Source: Elioraea sp051860475
GTDB taxonomy: Bacteria > Pseudomonadota > Alphaproteobacteria > Acetobacterales > Acetobacteraceae
DNA length: 64,000 nt
NCBI RefSeq assembly: GCF_051860475.1
Contig: NZ_JBHYDW010000004.1
Span: forward strand, 1 to 64,000
Direction: 5' to 3'
Each line of letters begins with the position of its first letter. Positions within the stretch are counted from its first letter, which is position 1. The notes beneath the pieces were generated by a model. It saw only the letters and a program-made list of their open reading frames with translations. It ran no database searches and was not told where the DNA came from. Positions 1 through 8,863 of this stretch are shown in pieces. The position numbers and the translations under genes are program-made.

Positions 1-18
1 CCCCCGCATCGCTCTCTT

Positions 19-1233
19 TCAGGCGCTCTGCGGCCTCATCTTCCGCACCTCGTCGTCCGGCGGCAGGTACTTCGCGCCGTCCGCGTAGCGCCAGTCGACC
101 ATCACGCCCTTGTTGTTGCGGAGCGCCGTCTTCCCCACGAACGCCCCGAGCGTGGACTGATGGTCGATCGCGCGGAACACGCAGCGCCCGAACGGCGAGG
201 TGAACGGCAGGTCCTTCATCGCCGCGACCATCCGGTCGGTGTCTGTCGAGCCCGCGCGCTTGAGGCACTCGGCGACCGCGGTGATCGTGTCGTAGCCCAC
301 CACCGTGCCGAGCCGCGGATAGTCGTTGAACCGCCGCTGGTACGCCGCCCGGAACGTCGCGTGCTCGGCGGTCTCCACCTGGTCCCAGGGATAGCCTGTG
401 ACGATCCAGCCCTCCGGCGTCTCGTCCGCGAGCGGGTCGAGATACTCGGGCTCGCCGGTCAGCAGGCTGACCACACTGCGGCCCTCGAACAGCCCGCGCG
501 TGTTGCCCTGGCGGACGAAGTTGGTGAGGTCGGGCCCGAAGGTGACGTTGTAGATCGCCTCCGGCCGCGCCTGCGCCAGCGCCGTCACGGTCGCGCCCGC
601 ATCGATCCGCCCGAGCGCGGGCCACTGCTCGGCGACGAACTCCACATCCGGCCGCTTCGCCGAGAGCAGCTGCTTGAACCACTTCACCGCCGACTGGCCG
701 TACTCGTAGTTCGGCGACACCGTCACCCAGCGCTTCGCCGGCAGCTTCGCCGCCTCCTCGACCAGCATCGCCGCCTGCATATAGGTGCTGGGACGCAACC
801 GGAACGTGTAGGCGTTGCCCTTCTCCCACACGAGCTGATCGGTCAGCGGCTCGGAGGCGACGAACAGGCGCCGGCGCTGCGCTGCGAAGTCGCCGACCGC
901 GAGCCCGACATGGCTGAAGAACGTTCCGGCGAGCAGGTCGACGCGCTCGTTGTCGAGCAGTTCTCCCGCGAGCCGCACCGCGTCCTGCGGCCGCCCGGCA
1001 TCGTCACGCCACACCACCTCCAATGGCCGGCCGAGCACACCGCCCGCCGCGTTGACCTCCTCGACGCGGAGCTGCCAGCCGTTGCGGTACGGCAGCGTGA
1101 AGGCCGGCAGCGCGGTGTAGCTGTTGATCTCGCCGATGCGGATCGGCTGCGCGCCCTGGGCGCGGATCAGCGCCGGTGCGGCGAGCGCCCCCGCCGTGCC
1201 GAGAAGTACCGACCGTCGTGTGGTTCGCATCAT
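19..1233 (-). CDS. Branched-chain/amide-type ABC transporter substrate-binding protein
   Basis: Periplasmic solute-binding protein of the Leu/Ile/Val-amide (PBP type 1) family, 404 aa, a usual length. The N-terminus MMRTTRRSVLLGTAG carries an RR pair and a hydrophobic stretch ending near A25, which looks like a Tat signal. The mature part has the family's opening pattern (IRIGEINSYT, then AGGVLGRPLEVVWRDD) and a later NYEYGQSAVKWFK segment. It lies 42 bp after the AA_synth-family gene on the same strand and is probably the last gene of the molybdenum hydroxylase operon seen here. Permease and ATPase genes would have to lie outside the window. The context suggests it captures the heterocyclic or amide substrate, but the ligand cannot be read from the sequence. 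Confidence 0.88.
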   Translation of the reverse strand: MMRTTRRSVLLGTAGALAAPALIRAQGAQPIRIGEINSYTALPAFTLPYRNGWQLRVEEVNAAGGVLGRPLEVVWRDDAGRPQDAVRLAGELLDNERVDLLAGTFFSHVGLAVGDFAAQRRRLFVASEPLTDQLVWEKGNAYTFRLRPSTYMQAAMLVEEAAKLPAKRWVTVSPNYEYGQSAVKWFKQLLSAKRPDVEFVAEQWPALGRIDAGATVTALAQARPEAIYNVTFGPDLTNFVRQGNTRGLFEGRSVVSLLTGEPEYLDPLADETPEGWIVTGYPWDQVETAEHATFRAAYQRRFNDYPRLGTVVGYDTITAVAECLKRAGSTDTDRMVAAMKDLPFTSPFGRCVFRAIDHQSTLGAFVGKTALRNNKGVMVDWRYADGAKYLPPDDEVRKMRPQSA

Positions 1234-1275
1234 CGGTGTCTCTCCTGAGCTGGTCCCTGTTGTCGTGCGGGCAGT

Positions 1276-1863
1276 CTAGCGCAGCCCGTCACGCCCTTCG
1301 ATCTCGTCCACCGTCAGCCCGCCGATCCGCGGGCTCGGCCGGCCGCTGTCGGTCATGACGATCGCGACCAGGATCTCGTCCCGCCGCGGTGCATCCGGCA
1401 CGCGCACCTCCATCGCGTCGAAGTGGCTGCGCACATAGGCCGCGTCCTTGTGGCCGAGCGGCACGTCGATCGGGGTCCCCATGCCGCCGCGCTTCTTCGC
1501 CGACGGGATCAGCGCCGCGCCCTTCTCCAGCACCGCCCGCACCGGGGCGCCCATCTTCGGGTGCAGGATCGCCGCGGCGTGTTCGAGCTCGCCATCCTCG
1601 CCGACGATCGCCGCCTTGCCGTAGCTCTGCGCCGCGTCGCCTTGAATGCCGAGTGCCGCGACCGCGCGCTCGGCGAGCAGTCGGCCCAGCATCGCGCCCA
1701 CCTCGACGAGTTCGGTCAGGTCCTCGACATGCCGCCCGGCGAAGGGATTGCCGATCACCGCGACTGCGGCGGCCTTGCGCGTCGGCGGCGCGATCGTCTG
1801 GTCGGCCTCGCGATGCGTCTCCTCGATGATCACAGTGAGCTTACGGATCAGCGCGTCGGACAT
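1276..1863 (-). CDS. Amino acid synthesis (AA_synth/DUF1185) family protein
   Basis: 195-aa cytosolic protein recognised as the AA_synth family (formerly DUF1185) from its start RKLTVIIEETHREADQ, the VIGNPFAGRHVEDLTELVE segment and GKAAIVGEDGELEHAAAILHPKMG. The family name is historical and no biochemical role is established to my knowledge. It starts 14 bp after the end of the UPF0280 gene, so the two are co-transcribed. Its recurrent association with UPF0280, 6-hydroxynicotinate reductase-like and molybdenum hydroxylase genes is something I recall from other alphaproteobacteria. That suggests a catabolic role, perhaps hydrolase- or isomerase-like, which is inference. Confidence 0.85.
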   Translation of the reverse strand: MSDALIRKLTVIIEETHREADQTIAPPTRKAAAVAVIGNPFAGRHVEDLTELVEVGAMLGRLLAERAVAALGIQGDAAQSYGKAAIVGEDGELEHAAAILHPKMGAPVRAVLEKGAALIPSAKKRGGMGTPIDVPLGHKDAAYVRSHFDAMEVRVPDAPRRDEILVAIVMTDSGRPSPRIGGLTVDEIEGRDGLR

Positions 1864-1877
1864 CGGCGGCTCCCGGT

Positions 1878-2738
1878 TCAGGCGGCGATCGCGACGGGGG
1901 CGGGGCCACAGACGGCGCGGGCACCGCCGAGATGCAGGATGGCCGCGCGGATCAGCCCGCGCGAGCGGAATCGCTCCGCCTCGGCGAGCCCGGCGGCCAG
2001 CGCGTGGCGGATCTCGATCGGCTTGAGGGTGCCCAGGCCGACGGTGACCAGCCGATCACCAAGATCGCTGTCCGGATCGAGCGACGAGGCCGGCACGCGC
2101 TCCACCGCCCTGTGGCCCGGAAGGTCGACCGCGTTGGCGATCAGCGTCGCGGCAACGTCCGCGGTCGCGGCGTCGGCGGCGAGCACGGTCACCGAGTCGG
2201 CGATCCCGAGGCTGAAGGAACGCCCGCCCTGCGTCTTGATCGCGCGGCCCGAGGTCGCGATGCCGCCGATCCAGTCCTCGGCGGTGATCGTGGCGACCGC
2301 ATCGAGCCCCGGCGCGGCGAGGTCCGTGACGACGCCGCAGCGGAACGACTGGTCAGGCTCCAGGTGCAGCGCGATGTCGCCGCCGTCATTGACGAAGGCG
2401 CGTGTGAGCCGCCGCCCGTCACGCAGCGCGGCAAGCAGATGATCGGCGACCGCGCCGGCCACCGCGGCCATCGGCGTGACGAAGCGGTCGGTAAACGGCA
2501 ACGCGGCCTCGTGCATCCGGCGTGCGACCAGGCCGCGCGGCCGCTCTGCCGGCAGGGCGCGGCGCAGCAGGGGCAGCTCGCGGCAGAGATCGGGCAGCAC
2601 GCCGCGGAACACCGCGGCCGCCTGGGCATGGGCCCGCTTCACCTCGGTCCGGTCGCCCCAGGCGCGCAGCACGACGTCGATCGGGCCGTGATTCAGATGC
2701 AGCCGTCCGTCGGGCAGCATCGCCGCGGACGCGCTCAT
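1878..2738 (-). CDS. UPF0280 family protein (ApbE-like fold)
   Basis: 286-aa protein of the UPF0280 family, shown by RAFVNDGGDIALHLEPDQSF, IGGIATSGRAIKTQGGRSFS, and SVTVLAADAATADVAATLIANAVDLPG. The ATG chosen (MSASAAMLPDG) overlaps the last 4 nt of the upstream reductase gene, giving tight coupling; reading further upstream in the frame is only a shadow of that gene. UPF0280 is known structurally to resemble ApbE, the enzyme family that attaches FMN to proteins or handles flavin. Here the NDGGDIALHL segment matches the ApbE-type NxGGD signature. A flavin-related maturation role for the neighbouring flavo/iron-sulfur reductase is possible but unproven. Confidence 0.86.
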   Translation of the reverse strand: MSASAAMLPDGRLHLNHGPIDVVLRAWGDRTEVKRAHAQAAAVFRGVLPDLCRELPLLRRALPAERPRGLVARRMHEAALPFTDRFVTPMAAVAGAVADHLLAALRDGRRLTRAFVNDGGDIALHLEPDQSFRCGVVTDLAAPGLDAVATITAEDWIGGIATSGRAIKTQGGRSFSLGIADSVTVLAADAATADVAATLIANAVDLPGHRAVERVPASSLDPDSDLGDRLVTVGLGTLKPIEIRHALAAGLAEAERFRSRGLIRAAILHLGGARAVCGPAPVAIAA

Positions 2739-4234
2739 GCACCGCGCTCCAGTGGCCATGGCTGCGCGGGGTCCCATGCCACGGCCTTCAGCCGGGTCTC
2801 CTCGCGCAGCGACGCCAGCGGACGGACGCGGTCCATGTGCCCACCCATCGCCGCATAATCGGCGAGCGGCAGGGTGAACTCGATCGGCGCCACCAGCGCC
2901 GGGGTCGGCACATAGCCGAAACTGCCATCGGGCATCGCGAGCACGTCCGCCATGTAGGTGATGCCGCCGCCGGGCCAGACGAACACCGGCGCGCCGCCAG
3001 AGGTGACGCGTGTGGCCTCGTGGCGGACGGAGCGGGTCAGCCGCACCGGGTTGTCGGTCACGCCCGCGCGCAACGATCCGCCCGCGCCGGCCATGAACAG
3101 AACCGAGACGAGGGCTGGCTCGCAGTTCTCGCCGATCCGCTCGACGACCGCTGCGATCTCGGCCGGCATGGGCGCGGGTCGCGGCGTCAGCGTTTCGTCC
3201 AGCACGAACCAGGCCGCGTGCTCGCCCGTGGTCGAGACCATGAGCAGCCGGAGCCCAGGCCATGCCGTCTTCGGATCGATCTTCTCGACGACGGTGAGCG
3301 GGTCGGTGATGTCGGTACAGCCCCAGCCGGTGCCGGGATTGGCCACCTGGAAGTAGCGGCCCGGGGTGGAGCGGCGGCCGCGCACGCGGATGCCGGAGGG
3401 GCGCATGTCGAGGAAGCGGCCCGCCTGGTGCTCGGTCAGCACGCCGGTGATGTGGTCGTCCACCACGATCACCTCGTCGGCGTGGCCGAACCACTGGCGC
3501 GCGAAGATGCCGATTGCGGCCGAGCCGCAGCCGACGCGCATCCGCTCCTCGCGCGCCCCGTCGATGATCGGTGCCGCACCCGCCTGCACCGTCACGCGCG
3601 CTCCGCCATCGATGGCCAGCTCCACGGCGCCCTTGTTGGCGAGGGCGAGCAGCGTCTCGCAGGTGACCACGCCCTCCTTCTTCGACCCGCCGGTGAGGTG
3701 GCGCACCCCGCCGAGCGAGAGCATCTGGCTGCCGTACTCGGCCGTGGTGACATGCCCGACCTGCTCCCCGTTCGCCCGCACGGGCGCGCATTCGGGCCCG
3801 AGGAAGCGGTCAGTGTCGATCTTCAGCTTCAGTCCGCAATAGCTGAAGATCCCCTCGGTGACGACGGTCACCATGTCGACGCCGTCGAGCTCGGAGGCGA
3901 CGATGAACGGCGCTGGCTTGTAGTCGGGATAGGTGGTGCCGGCGCCGATCCCGGTGACGAAGGCGGTCGCGCCCGACAGCAGCGAGCCGTCCCAGGACGC
4001 GCCGAGAAACGGGATCACGCCGTCCGAGCCTGCGCGCGCGGCGATCACGAACGGATCGAGCCGCGCGAGCCTGCCCTCGACATTGCCGTAGCGGTCGCAG
4101 GCCCCTGTGCGGCCCGGGCGGATGCGGCACAGCACCGGGCAGGCGTCACAGGTGACGATGCCGGCTTCGCCGTCCTTCGCGTGGGCGAGGGCCTCGGCGT
4201 CGGGGGCGTCGGTCGATTGCTTCGTTTCGGTCAT
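2735..4234 (-). CDS. 6-hydroxynicotinate reductase-like iron-sulfur protein
   Basis: 499-aa protein of the family annotated as 6-hydroxynicotinate reductase (Hnr of Eubacterium barkeri nicotinate fermentation). Near the N-terminus C29, C32, C36 and C46 form a CxxCxxxC...C cluster (CDACPVLCRIRPGRTGAC) that should bind an Fe-S centre. Long glycine-rich stretches follow (SWDGSLLSGATAFVTGIGAG; VFVWPGGGITYMADV). It overlaps both neighbours by 4 nt. In the known pathway Hnr acts right after a molybdenum hydroxylase, and the upstream gene here is one. The true substrate in this aerobic-looking bacterium is not known; 6-hydroxynicotinate is only the family label. Confidence 0.82.
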   Translation of the reverse strand: MTETKQSTDAPDAEALAHAKDGEAGIVTCDACPVLCRIRPGRTGACDRYGNVEGRLARLDPFVIAARAGSDGVIPFLGASWDGSLLSGATAFVTGIGAGTTYPDYKPAPFIVASELDGVDMVTVVTEGIFSYCGLKLKIDTDRFLGPECAPVRANGEQVGHVTTAEYGSQMLSLGGVRHLTGGSKKEGVVTCETLLALANKGAVELAIDGGARVTVQAGAAPIIDGAREERMRVGCGSAAIGIFARQWFGHADEVIVVDDHITGVLTEHQAGRFLDMRPSGIRVRGRRSTPGRYFQVANPGTGWGCTDITDPLTVVEKIDPKTAWPGLRLLMVSTTGEHAAWFVLDETLTPRPAPMPAEIAAVVERIGENCEPALVSVLFMAGAGGSLRAGVTDNPVRLTRSVRHEATRVTSGGAPVFVWPGGGITYMADVLAMPDGSFGYVPTPALVAPIEFTLPLADYAAMGGHMDRVRPLASLREETRLKAVAWDPAQPWPLERGA

Positions 4235-6978
4235 TCGGGTTTGGCCAGGATCGCCGTGCGCACGCGATCTGGGGTCGCCGGCGCACGCGTCAGGCGCACG
4301 CCGGTGGCGTGCTCGATCGCGCCGAGGATCGCCGGCGCCGTGGCGATCAGTGCCGGCTCGCCCACACCCTTCGCGCCATAGGGGCCGAGCGGCTCGGGGT
4401 CCTCGATCAGGATCGTCTCGATCGGCGGCACATCGCCGATCGTCGGGATTAGGTAGTCGTGCAGGTTCTCGTTGCGGCCGGGGAAGAACTCCTCCATCAG
4501 CGCGAGCCCGAGCCCCTGGGCGATGCCGCCATGGATCTGCCCCTCCACCTGGGTCGGGTTGATCGCGCGGCCGACATCGTGCGCGGCGACGATGCGGGTC
4601 GCGCGCACGGTGCCGAGGTCGACATCCACCTCCACCTCGGCGAGCTGGGCCGCAAAGCCGTAGGTCGCGTAAGGCACGCCGCGCCCGTCCGCGTCGAGCG
4701 CGGTGGTCGGCGGATCGAACCGCCCTTCGCCCACCAGCACATCACCGTTCGCATCCGGCGCGAGGCGGGCGAGATCGGGGCGCGCCACGCGCTCGCCGTC
4801 GCGCAGGATCAGGCTGCCGTCGGTCTCGATCGACGCATTCGGCCCCGCATTGGTCAGCGCGAGCAGGCGCCGCCGTAGGTCCGTGCCGGCGAGGCGCGCG
4901 GCATTGCCCGAAACGAAGGTCTGGCGCGAGGCGGAGGTCTTGCCGGCATCACGCGTGCGGTCGGTGTCGCCATGCACCAGCCGCACCGCTGTCGCCGGCA
5001 CGCCGAGCGCGTCGACGGCGATCTGCACCATGATCGTGTTCGAGCCCTGGCCGATATCCACCGCGCCCGAGTAGAGCGTGATCGTGCCGTCGGCGGCGAG
5101 GCCCATGGTCATCTCGGACGGGTTCGACATCGAGGTATTGCCGATGCCGTACCACATGCAGGCGACGCCGACGCCGAGTCGCAACGGCCCGCGTGCCGCG
5201 CGGTTGAACGCCTCCGCCTCTGCCCGCAGGCTCCGCCAGCGCGGCCGCAGCGCGTCGAGGCAGGCAACGAGACCTGCCGAGTGTTCTAGGAGCTGCCCTG
5301 TCGCCGTGGTATCGCCCACCCGCAGCGCGTTCAGCGCGCGGAACTCCAGCCGATCGATCCCGGCGCGATCGGCGAGCGCGTCCATCAGCGCCTCGTGTGC
5401 GATCGCGGCCTGCGGCACGCCGAAGCCGCGGAATGCGCCGGCGGGGGTGTCGGTGGTGTGGATCGCAGTACTGGTCGCGCGCACATTCGCCACCCGGTAC
5501 GGTCCCATTGCGTGCACGGGCACCCGGTTGGCGACCGTCGGGCCCCAGGAAGCATAGGCGCCGGTGTTGAAGTCGCCGTGGAAGCTGTAGGCGAGGAGCC
5601 GCCCCTCGGCGTCGCACGCCGCCTCGGCGGTGATGCGTGCGGGGTGGCGCTTGGTGGTCGAGGCCATGCTCTCTGGGCGGGTATAGACAGCGCGCACCGG
5701 CCGGCCGAGCGTCCAGGCCGCGACCGCGATCATCGGTTGCAGCGAGAGGTCGAGCTTGCCGCCGAAGCCGCCGCCCGTGGCGGTCGGGACCACACGCACC
5801 TGTGCCGGTGCGACCCCCAGGATCAGCGCGAGCTCGTCGCGGTCCATGTAGGGCGTCTGGGTGCAGGCGACGATCTCGATCCGGTCGCCGACGCGGCGGG
5901 CGTAGCCGGCCTCGGGCTCGATATAGGCGTGCTCGACGAAGCCCGTCTCGACGGCGATCTCCGCACGGTGCGGCGCCGCCGTGAGCGCCGCCTCGGCATC
6001 GCCGCAGACCACGCGGCCACGACAGAGCACATTGCCCGGCGCGTGCTCGTGGAGGTCGCGCACGCTGCCGGCAAGCGCATCGTCGAAGGTGACGGGCGGC
6101 AGGGGCTCCCAGGTGATCGGCACGTCCTCGTCACGGATCGCCGCGATCGCCTCGGTCTCGCCCACCAGCGCGCAGACCGCCTCGCCGCGCATCCGCGCGA
6201 TGCCGTCCGCGAACACCGGCTGATCCTTGTCCGTCGGGTAGATGCCGAACAGGTTCTGCCCCGGCACGTCGCGCGCGGTCAGCACCGCGACGAGCCCGGG
6301 GAAGCGCGCGTGCAGCGGCGCCAGTTCACCGATGCGGAACGCGGCATGGGGGTGCGGGCTGCGCACCGCGCGCAGCGTCAGCCAGGCGGTGTCGGGCAGC
6401 GCATCCGCGCCGAACAGATCCGCCCCCGTCACCTTCGGCACGCCGTCGGTCTTGCGGAACCGCGCGCCAACGGCGCGGCCTGCCGGCGGGGCCTCGTCCA
6501 CCGGCGCCTCGCTGCGACCGACCGACAGCACCGCCTCGACGATCGTGCGGTAGCCGGTGCAGCGGCAGAGCACGCCGCCGAGCCCGTCCAGTACCTCGGC
6601 CTCGCTCGGACGGGGGATGCGCGCGAGCAGATCGGCCGCTGCCATCAGCATGCCGGGCGTGCAGATGCCGCACTGCGCCGCGCCATGGTCGAGAAAGGCG
6701 CGCTGCAACGGCGCGAGCCGTCCGTCGCGCGCGAGCCCCTCGACCGTCTCGACCGTGCGAGCCTCGACCTGCGCCACCGGCACCAGGCAGGCGCAGACCT
6801 GCCGCCCGTCCAGCAGCACCGTGCAGGCGCCGCAATCGCCGGCGTTGCAGCCGATCTTGGTGCCCGTGAGCGCCAGCGAGTCGCGCAGCACATCGGCGAG
6901 CCGCGTCTCGGGCGCGACATGCGCCTCGACCGCGCGACCGTTCACCGCGAAGCGGTGTCGCGTGGCCGGCGACCTCAT
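4231..6978 (-). CDS. Xanthine dehydrogenase-family molybdenum hydroxylase, 2Fe-2S and molybdopterin subunits fused
   Basis: 915-aa fusion. Residues 1-160 form the ferredoxin-like and [2Fe-2S] domains, with C44, C49, C52 and C62 around GCNAGDCGACTVLL, then CGICTPGM and LCRCTGYRTI. After a linker, residues ~170-915 are the molybdopterin-binding part, with the GGGFGGK loop, GAFRGFG and a near-terminal GAKGVGEPAL that supplies the catalytic Glu. Members hydroxylate aromatic N-heterocycles or aldehydes using water, passing electrons through Fe-S to FAD. The FAD subunit is encoded just upstream with an ATGA overlap. The small/large fusion makes this a two-polypeptide enzyme rather than the usual three. 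Nicotinate- or pyrimidine-like substrates fit the downstream Hnr-like gene, but this is inferred. Confidence 0.9.
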   Translation of the reverse strand: MRSPATRHRFAVNGRAVEAHVAPETRLADVLRDSLALTGTKIGCNAGDCGACTVLLDGRQVCACLVPVAQVEARTVETVEGLARDGRLAPLQRAFLDHGAAQCGICTPGMLMAAADLLARIPRPSEAEVLDGLGGVLCRCTGYRTIVEAVLSVGRSEAPVDEAPPAGRAVGARFRKTDGVPKVTGADLFGADALPDTAWLTLRAVRSPHPHAAFRIGELAPLHARFPGLVAVLTARDVPGQNLFGIYPTDKDQPVFADGIARMRGEAVCALVGETEAIAAIRDEDVPITWEPLPPVTFDDALAGSVRDLHEHAPGNVLCRGRVVCGDAEAALTAAPHRAEIAVETGFVEHAYIEPEAGYARRVGDRIEIVACTQTPYMDRDELALILGVAPAQVRVVPTATGGGFGGKLDLSLQPMIAVAAWTLGRPVRAVYTRPESMASTTKRHPARITAEAACDAEGRLLAYSFHGDFNTGAYASWGPTVANRVPVHAMGPYRVANVRATSTAIHTTDTPAGAFRGFGVPQAAIAHEALMDALADRAGIDRLEFRALNALRVGDTTATGQLLEHSAGLVACLDALRPRWRSLRAEAEAFNRAARGPLRLGVGVACMWYGIGNTSMSNPSEMTMGLAADGTITLYSGAVDIGQGSNTIMVQIAVDALGVPATAVRLVHGDTDRTRDAGKTSASRQTFVSGNAARLAGTDLRRRLLALTNAGPNASIETDGSLILRDGERVARPDLARLAPDANGDVLVGEGRFDPPTTALDADGRGVPYATYGFAAQLAEVEVDVDLGTVRATRIVAAHDVGRAINPTQVEGQIHGGIAQGLGLALMEEFFPGRNENLHDYLIPTIGDVPPIETILIEDPEPLGPYGAKGVGEPALIATAPAILGAIEHATGVRLTRAPATPDRVRTAILAKPE

Positions 6979-7802
6979 CGCGCGAGCGCCTCGATCGCGC
7001 GACGGACCAGGGTCAGCGCCGCGTCGCGGCGGTATGCGGCCGTGCCGCGCACGTCATCGATCGGCGCGAGCGGGGCGAGATCGGCGGGCTCGACCAGCGC
7101 GGGATCCGGCGTCGCGCCGACCAGCCGCGCCTCCAGGGCGGGCAGCCGCAGCGGCACCGTGCTGCACGCGCCGACCGCGACACGCGCGTGGACGATCCGG
7201 CCGGCCGCGTCGAAGGTCGCGACAGCCGCAACCATCACGATGCTGATGACCAGATAGCGCCGCGCGCCGAGCTTGAGGAACACGCTGCGCGCCGATCCCC
7301 CGGGCCTGCGCACGCGGATCGCCGTCACGATCTCGTCCGGCCGGCGCGCGGTGCGGCGGTTGCCGAGCACGAACGCCACCACCGGGAGCGTGCGCCTGTC
7401 CACGGCGCTCGCGAGCTCCACCTCCGCGTCGAGTGCCAGCCAGTTCGGCGTCCCGTCAGCCGCAGGGCTGGCGTTGCAGAGATTGCCCCCCAGCGTGCCG
7501 GCGTTCTGGATCTGCGCCCCGCCGATCTCGCGCGCGGCCGCCTTCAGCCCGGCGAACAACGGCGGCAACTCGGCCTCGATCACCTCAGTCCAGGTCGTTG
7601 CCGCGCCAAAGCGCCAGCCGGACCCGTCCTCGGCAATGCCGCGCAGACAGGGGATCGCGGTCAGGTCGAGCAGGTCCTCGTCGGGGCTGCCGTCGATCCG
7701 GGCCGGATAGTGGTCGGTGCCACCTGCGAGCGGCAGGTACGGTCCGGCCGCCATGGCGGCCAGCGCCTCGGGCAGGCTCGCCGGACGCAGATAGCGTCCC
7801 AT
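6975..7802 (-). CDS. FAD-binding subunit of molybdenum hydroxylase (CoxM/XdhB type)
   Basis: 275-aa medium subunit. LPLAGGTDHYP near the N-terminus and GGAQIQNAGTLGGNLCNASPAAD at ~95-117 are the FAD pyrophosphate- and isoalloxazine-binding signatures of the FAD_binding_5 family; a CO_deh_flav_C domain follows. The ATG at 7802 is preferred over longer readings because a GAGGGAGAG ribosome site lies just upstream. It is the first gene of the minus-strand operon and overlaps the fused Fe-S/Mo subunit by 4 nt, so the complex is FAD subunit plus fused subunit. The 170-bp gap to the divergent dehydrogenase at 7973 probably holds both promoters. Confidence 0.9.
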   Translation of the reverse strand: MGRYLRPASLPEALAAMAAGPYLPLAGGTDHYPARIDGSPDEDLLDLTAIPCLRGIAEDGSGWRFGAATTWTEVIEAELPPLFAGLKAAAREIGGAQIQNAGTLGGNLCNASPAADGTPNWLALDAEVELASAVDRRTLPVVAFVLGNRRTARRPDEIVTAIRVRRPGGSARSVFLKLGARRYLVISIVMVAAVATFDAAGRIVHARVAVGACSTVPLRLPALEARLVGATPDPALVEPADLAPLAPIDDVRGTAAYRRDAALTLVRRAIEALAR

Positions 7803-7972
7803 TCGCTCTCCCTCGCCGCCGCTCCTGCGGCACGGATCATTCGTGTGCATACGATCTCTCCGCGACGGTCCCGCTGTCAATTGCCGGCGTCGCGCGACCC
7901 GGTGCGCAGGGCTTCCGGCACCGTCGTCGTCTCCGTAAGGTGGCCCAGGGCGAAAACACCGACGGAGGGGAC

Positions 7973-8863
7973 ATGGCGCGCATCGGTTTCATCGGGCTCG
8001 GCAACATGGGCGCGCCGATGGCCCGGAACCTGGTGCGTGCAGGCCACGAGCTGCGCGTATTCGACGTGTTTCTGGACCGCACCGGCCGCCTGGTCGCCGA
8101 GGGGGCGACCGCTGCCGAAACGCCCGCGGGCGTGGCGGAAGCCGCGGAGGCGATCGTCACGATGCTGCCGGCCGGGCGAGAGGTGCGCGCGGTCTATGGC
8201 GGACAGGGTGGGCTGATCGAGGCGGCCGCGCCCGGCACGCTGCTGATCGACTGCTCCACGATCGACGTCGTGACCGCGCGCGAGATGGCCGCGCTCGCGC
8301 ACGAGAGCGGGCTTGCGATGATCGACGCCCCCGTCTCGGGCGGGGTGGGCGGTGCCGAGGCCGCAACGCTCACCTTCATGGTCGGCGGGCCCGGGGCGGA
8401 GGTGGAGCGCGCGCGCCCGATCCTGTCGGCGATGGGCAAGGCGGTCGTGCGGGCGGGTGAGGCGGGGGCGGGGCAGGCGGCCAAGATCTGCAACAACATG
8501 ATTCTCGGCATCTCGATGATCGCGGTGTGCGAGGCCTTCGCGCTGGCCGAGAAGCTTGGGCTAGACCACCAGGCGCTGTTCGACATCGCCTCGAAATCCT
8601 CCGGGCAGTGCTGGAGCCTGACCAGCTACTGCCCGGTGCCGGGCCCGGTGCCGACAAGCCCCGCGAACCGCGGCTATGCGCCCGGCTTCACCGCCCAGAT
8701 GATGCTGAAGGATCTCGACCTCGCGCAGGAGGCCGCGCGCGCCTCCGGCGCAGAGACCGCGCTTGGCCGGCACGCGGCCGAGCTCTACCGCCGCTTCGTC
8801 GAGGACAGTGGTGCTGCGACCGACTTCTCCGGCATCATCCGCATGATCCGCGGCGGGGCGTGA
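7973..8863 (+). CDS. NAD(P)-dependent beta-hydroxyacid dehydrogenase (3-hydroxyisobutyrate dehydrogenase family)
   Basis: 296-aa member of the HIBADH/2-hydroxy-3-oxopropionate reductase family. It shows the dinucleotide-binding start GFIGLGNMGAPMA, the substrate motif DAPVSGG (~120), the catalytic Lys region AGQAAKICNN and the cofactor motif MLKDLDLA. The start is set by ATG after GGAGGGG. It is divergent from the molybdenum hydroxylase operon and its stop overlaps the GTG start of recQ. Family members oxidise 3-hydroxyisobutyrate, tartronate semialdehyde or 2-(hydroxymethyl)glutarate. The last is an intermediate of nicotinate fermentation, which makes the location suggestive but does not prove the substrate. 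Confidence 0.88.
   Translation: MARIGFIGLGNMGAPMARNLVRAGHELRVFDVFLDRTGRLVAEGATAAETPAGVAEAAEAIVTMLPAGREVRAVYGGQGGLIEAAAPGTLLIDCSTIDVVTAREMAALAHESGLAMIDAPVSGGVGGAEAATLTFMVGGPGAEVERARPILSAMGKAVVRAGEAGAGQAAKICNNMILGISMIAVCEAFALAEKLGLDHQALFDIASKSSGQCWSLTSYCPVPGPVPTSPANRGYAPGFTAQMMLKDLDLAQEAARASGAETALGRHAAELYRRFVEDSGAATDFSGIIRMIRGGA

Noticed and set aside
160..1248. Long plus-strand open frame opposite the binding-protein gene
   Set aside because: It is antisense to a clear ABC binding protein, is rich in Arg/His/Gly from GC-skewed codons and has no domain. Many such long shadow frames occur in this GC-rich window.
2738..3791. Upstream extension of the UPF0280 frame
   Set aside because: It only reads the reductase gene in another frame; the conserved protein begins at the ATG at 2738.
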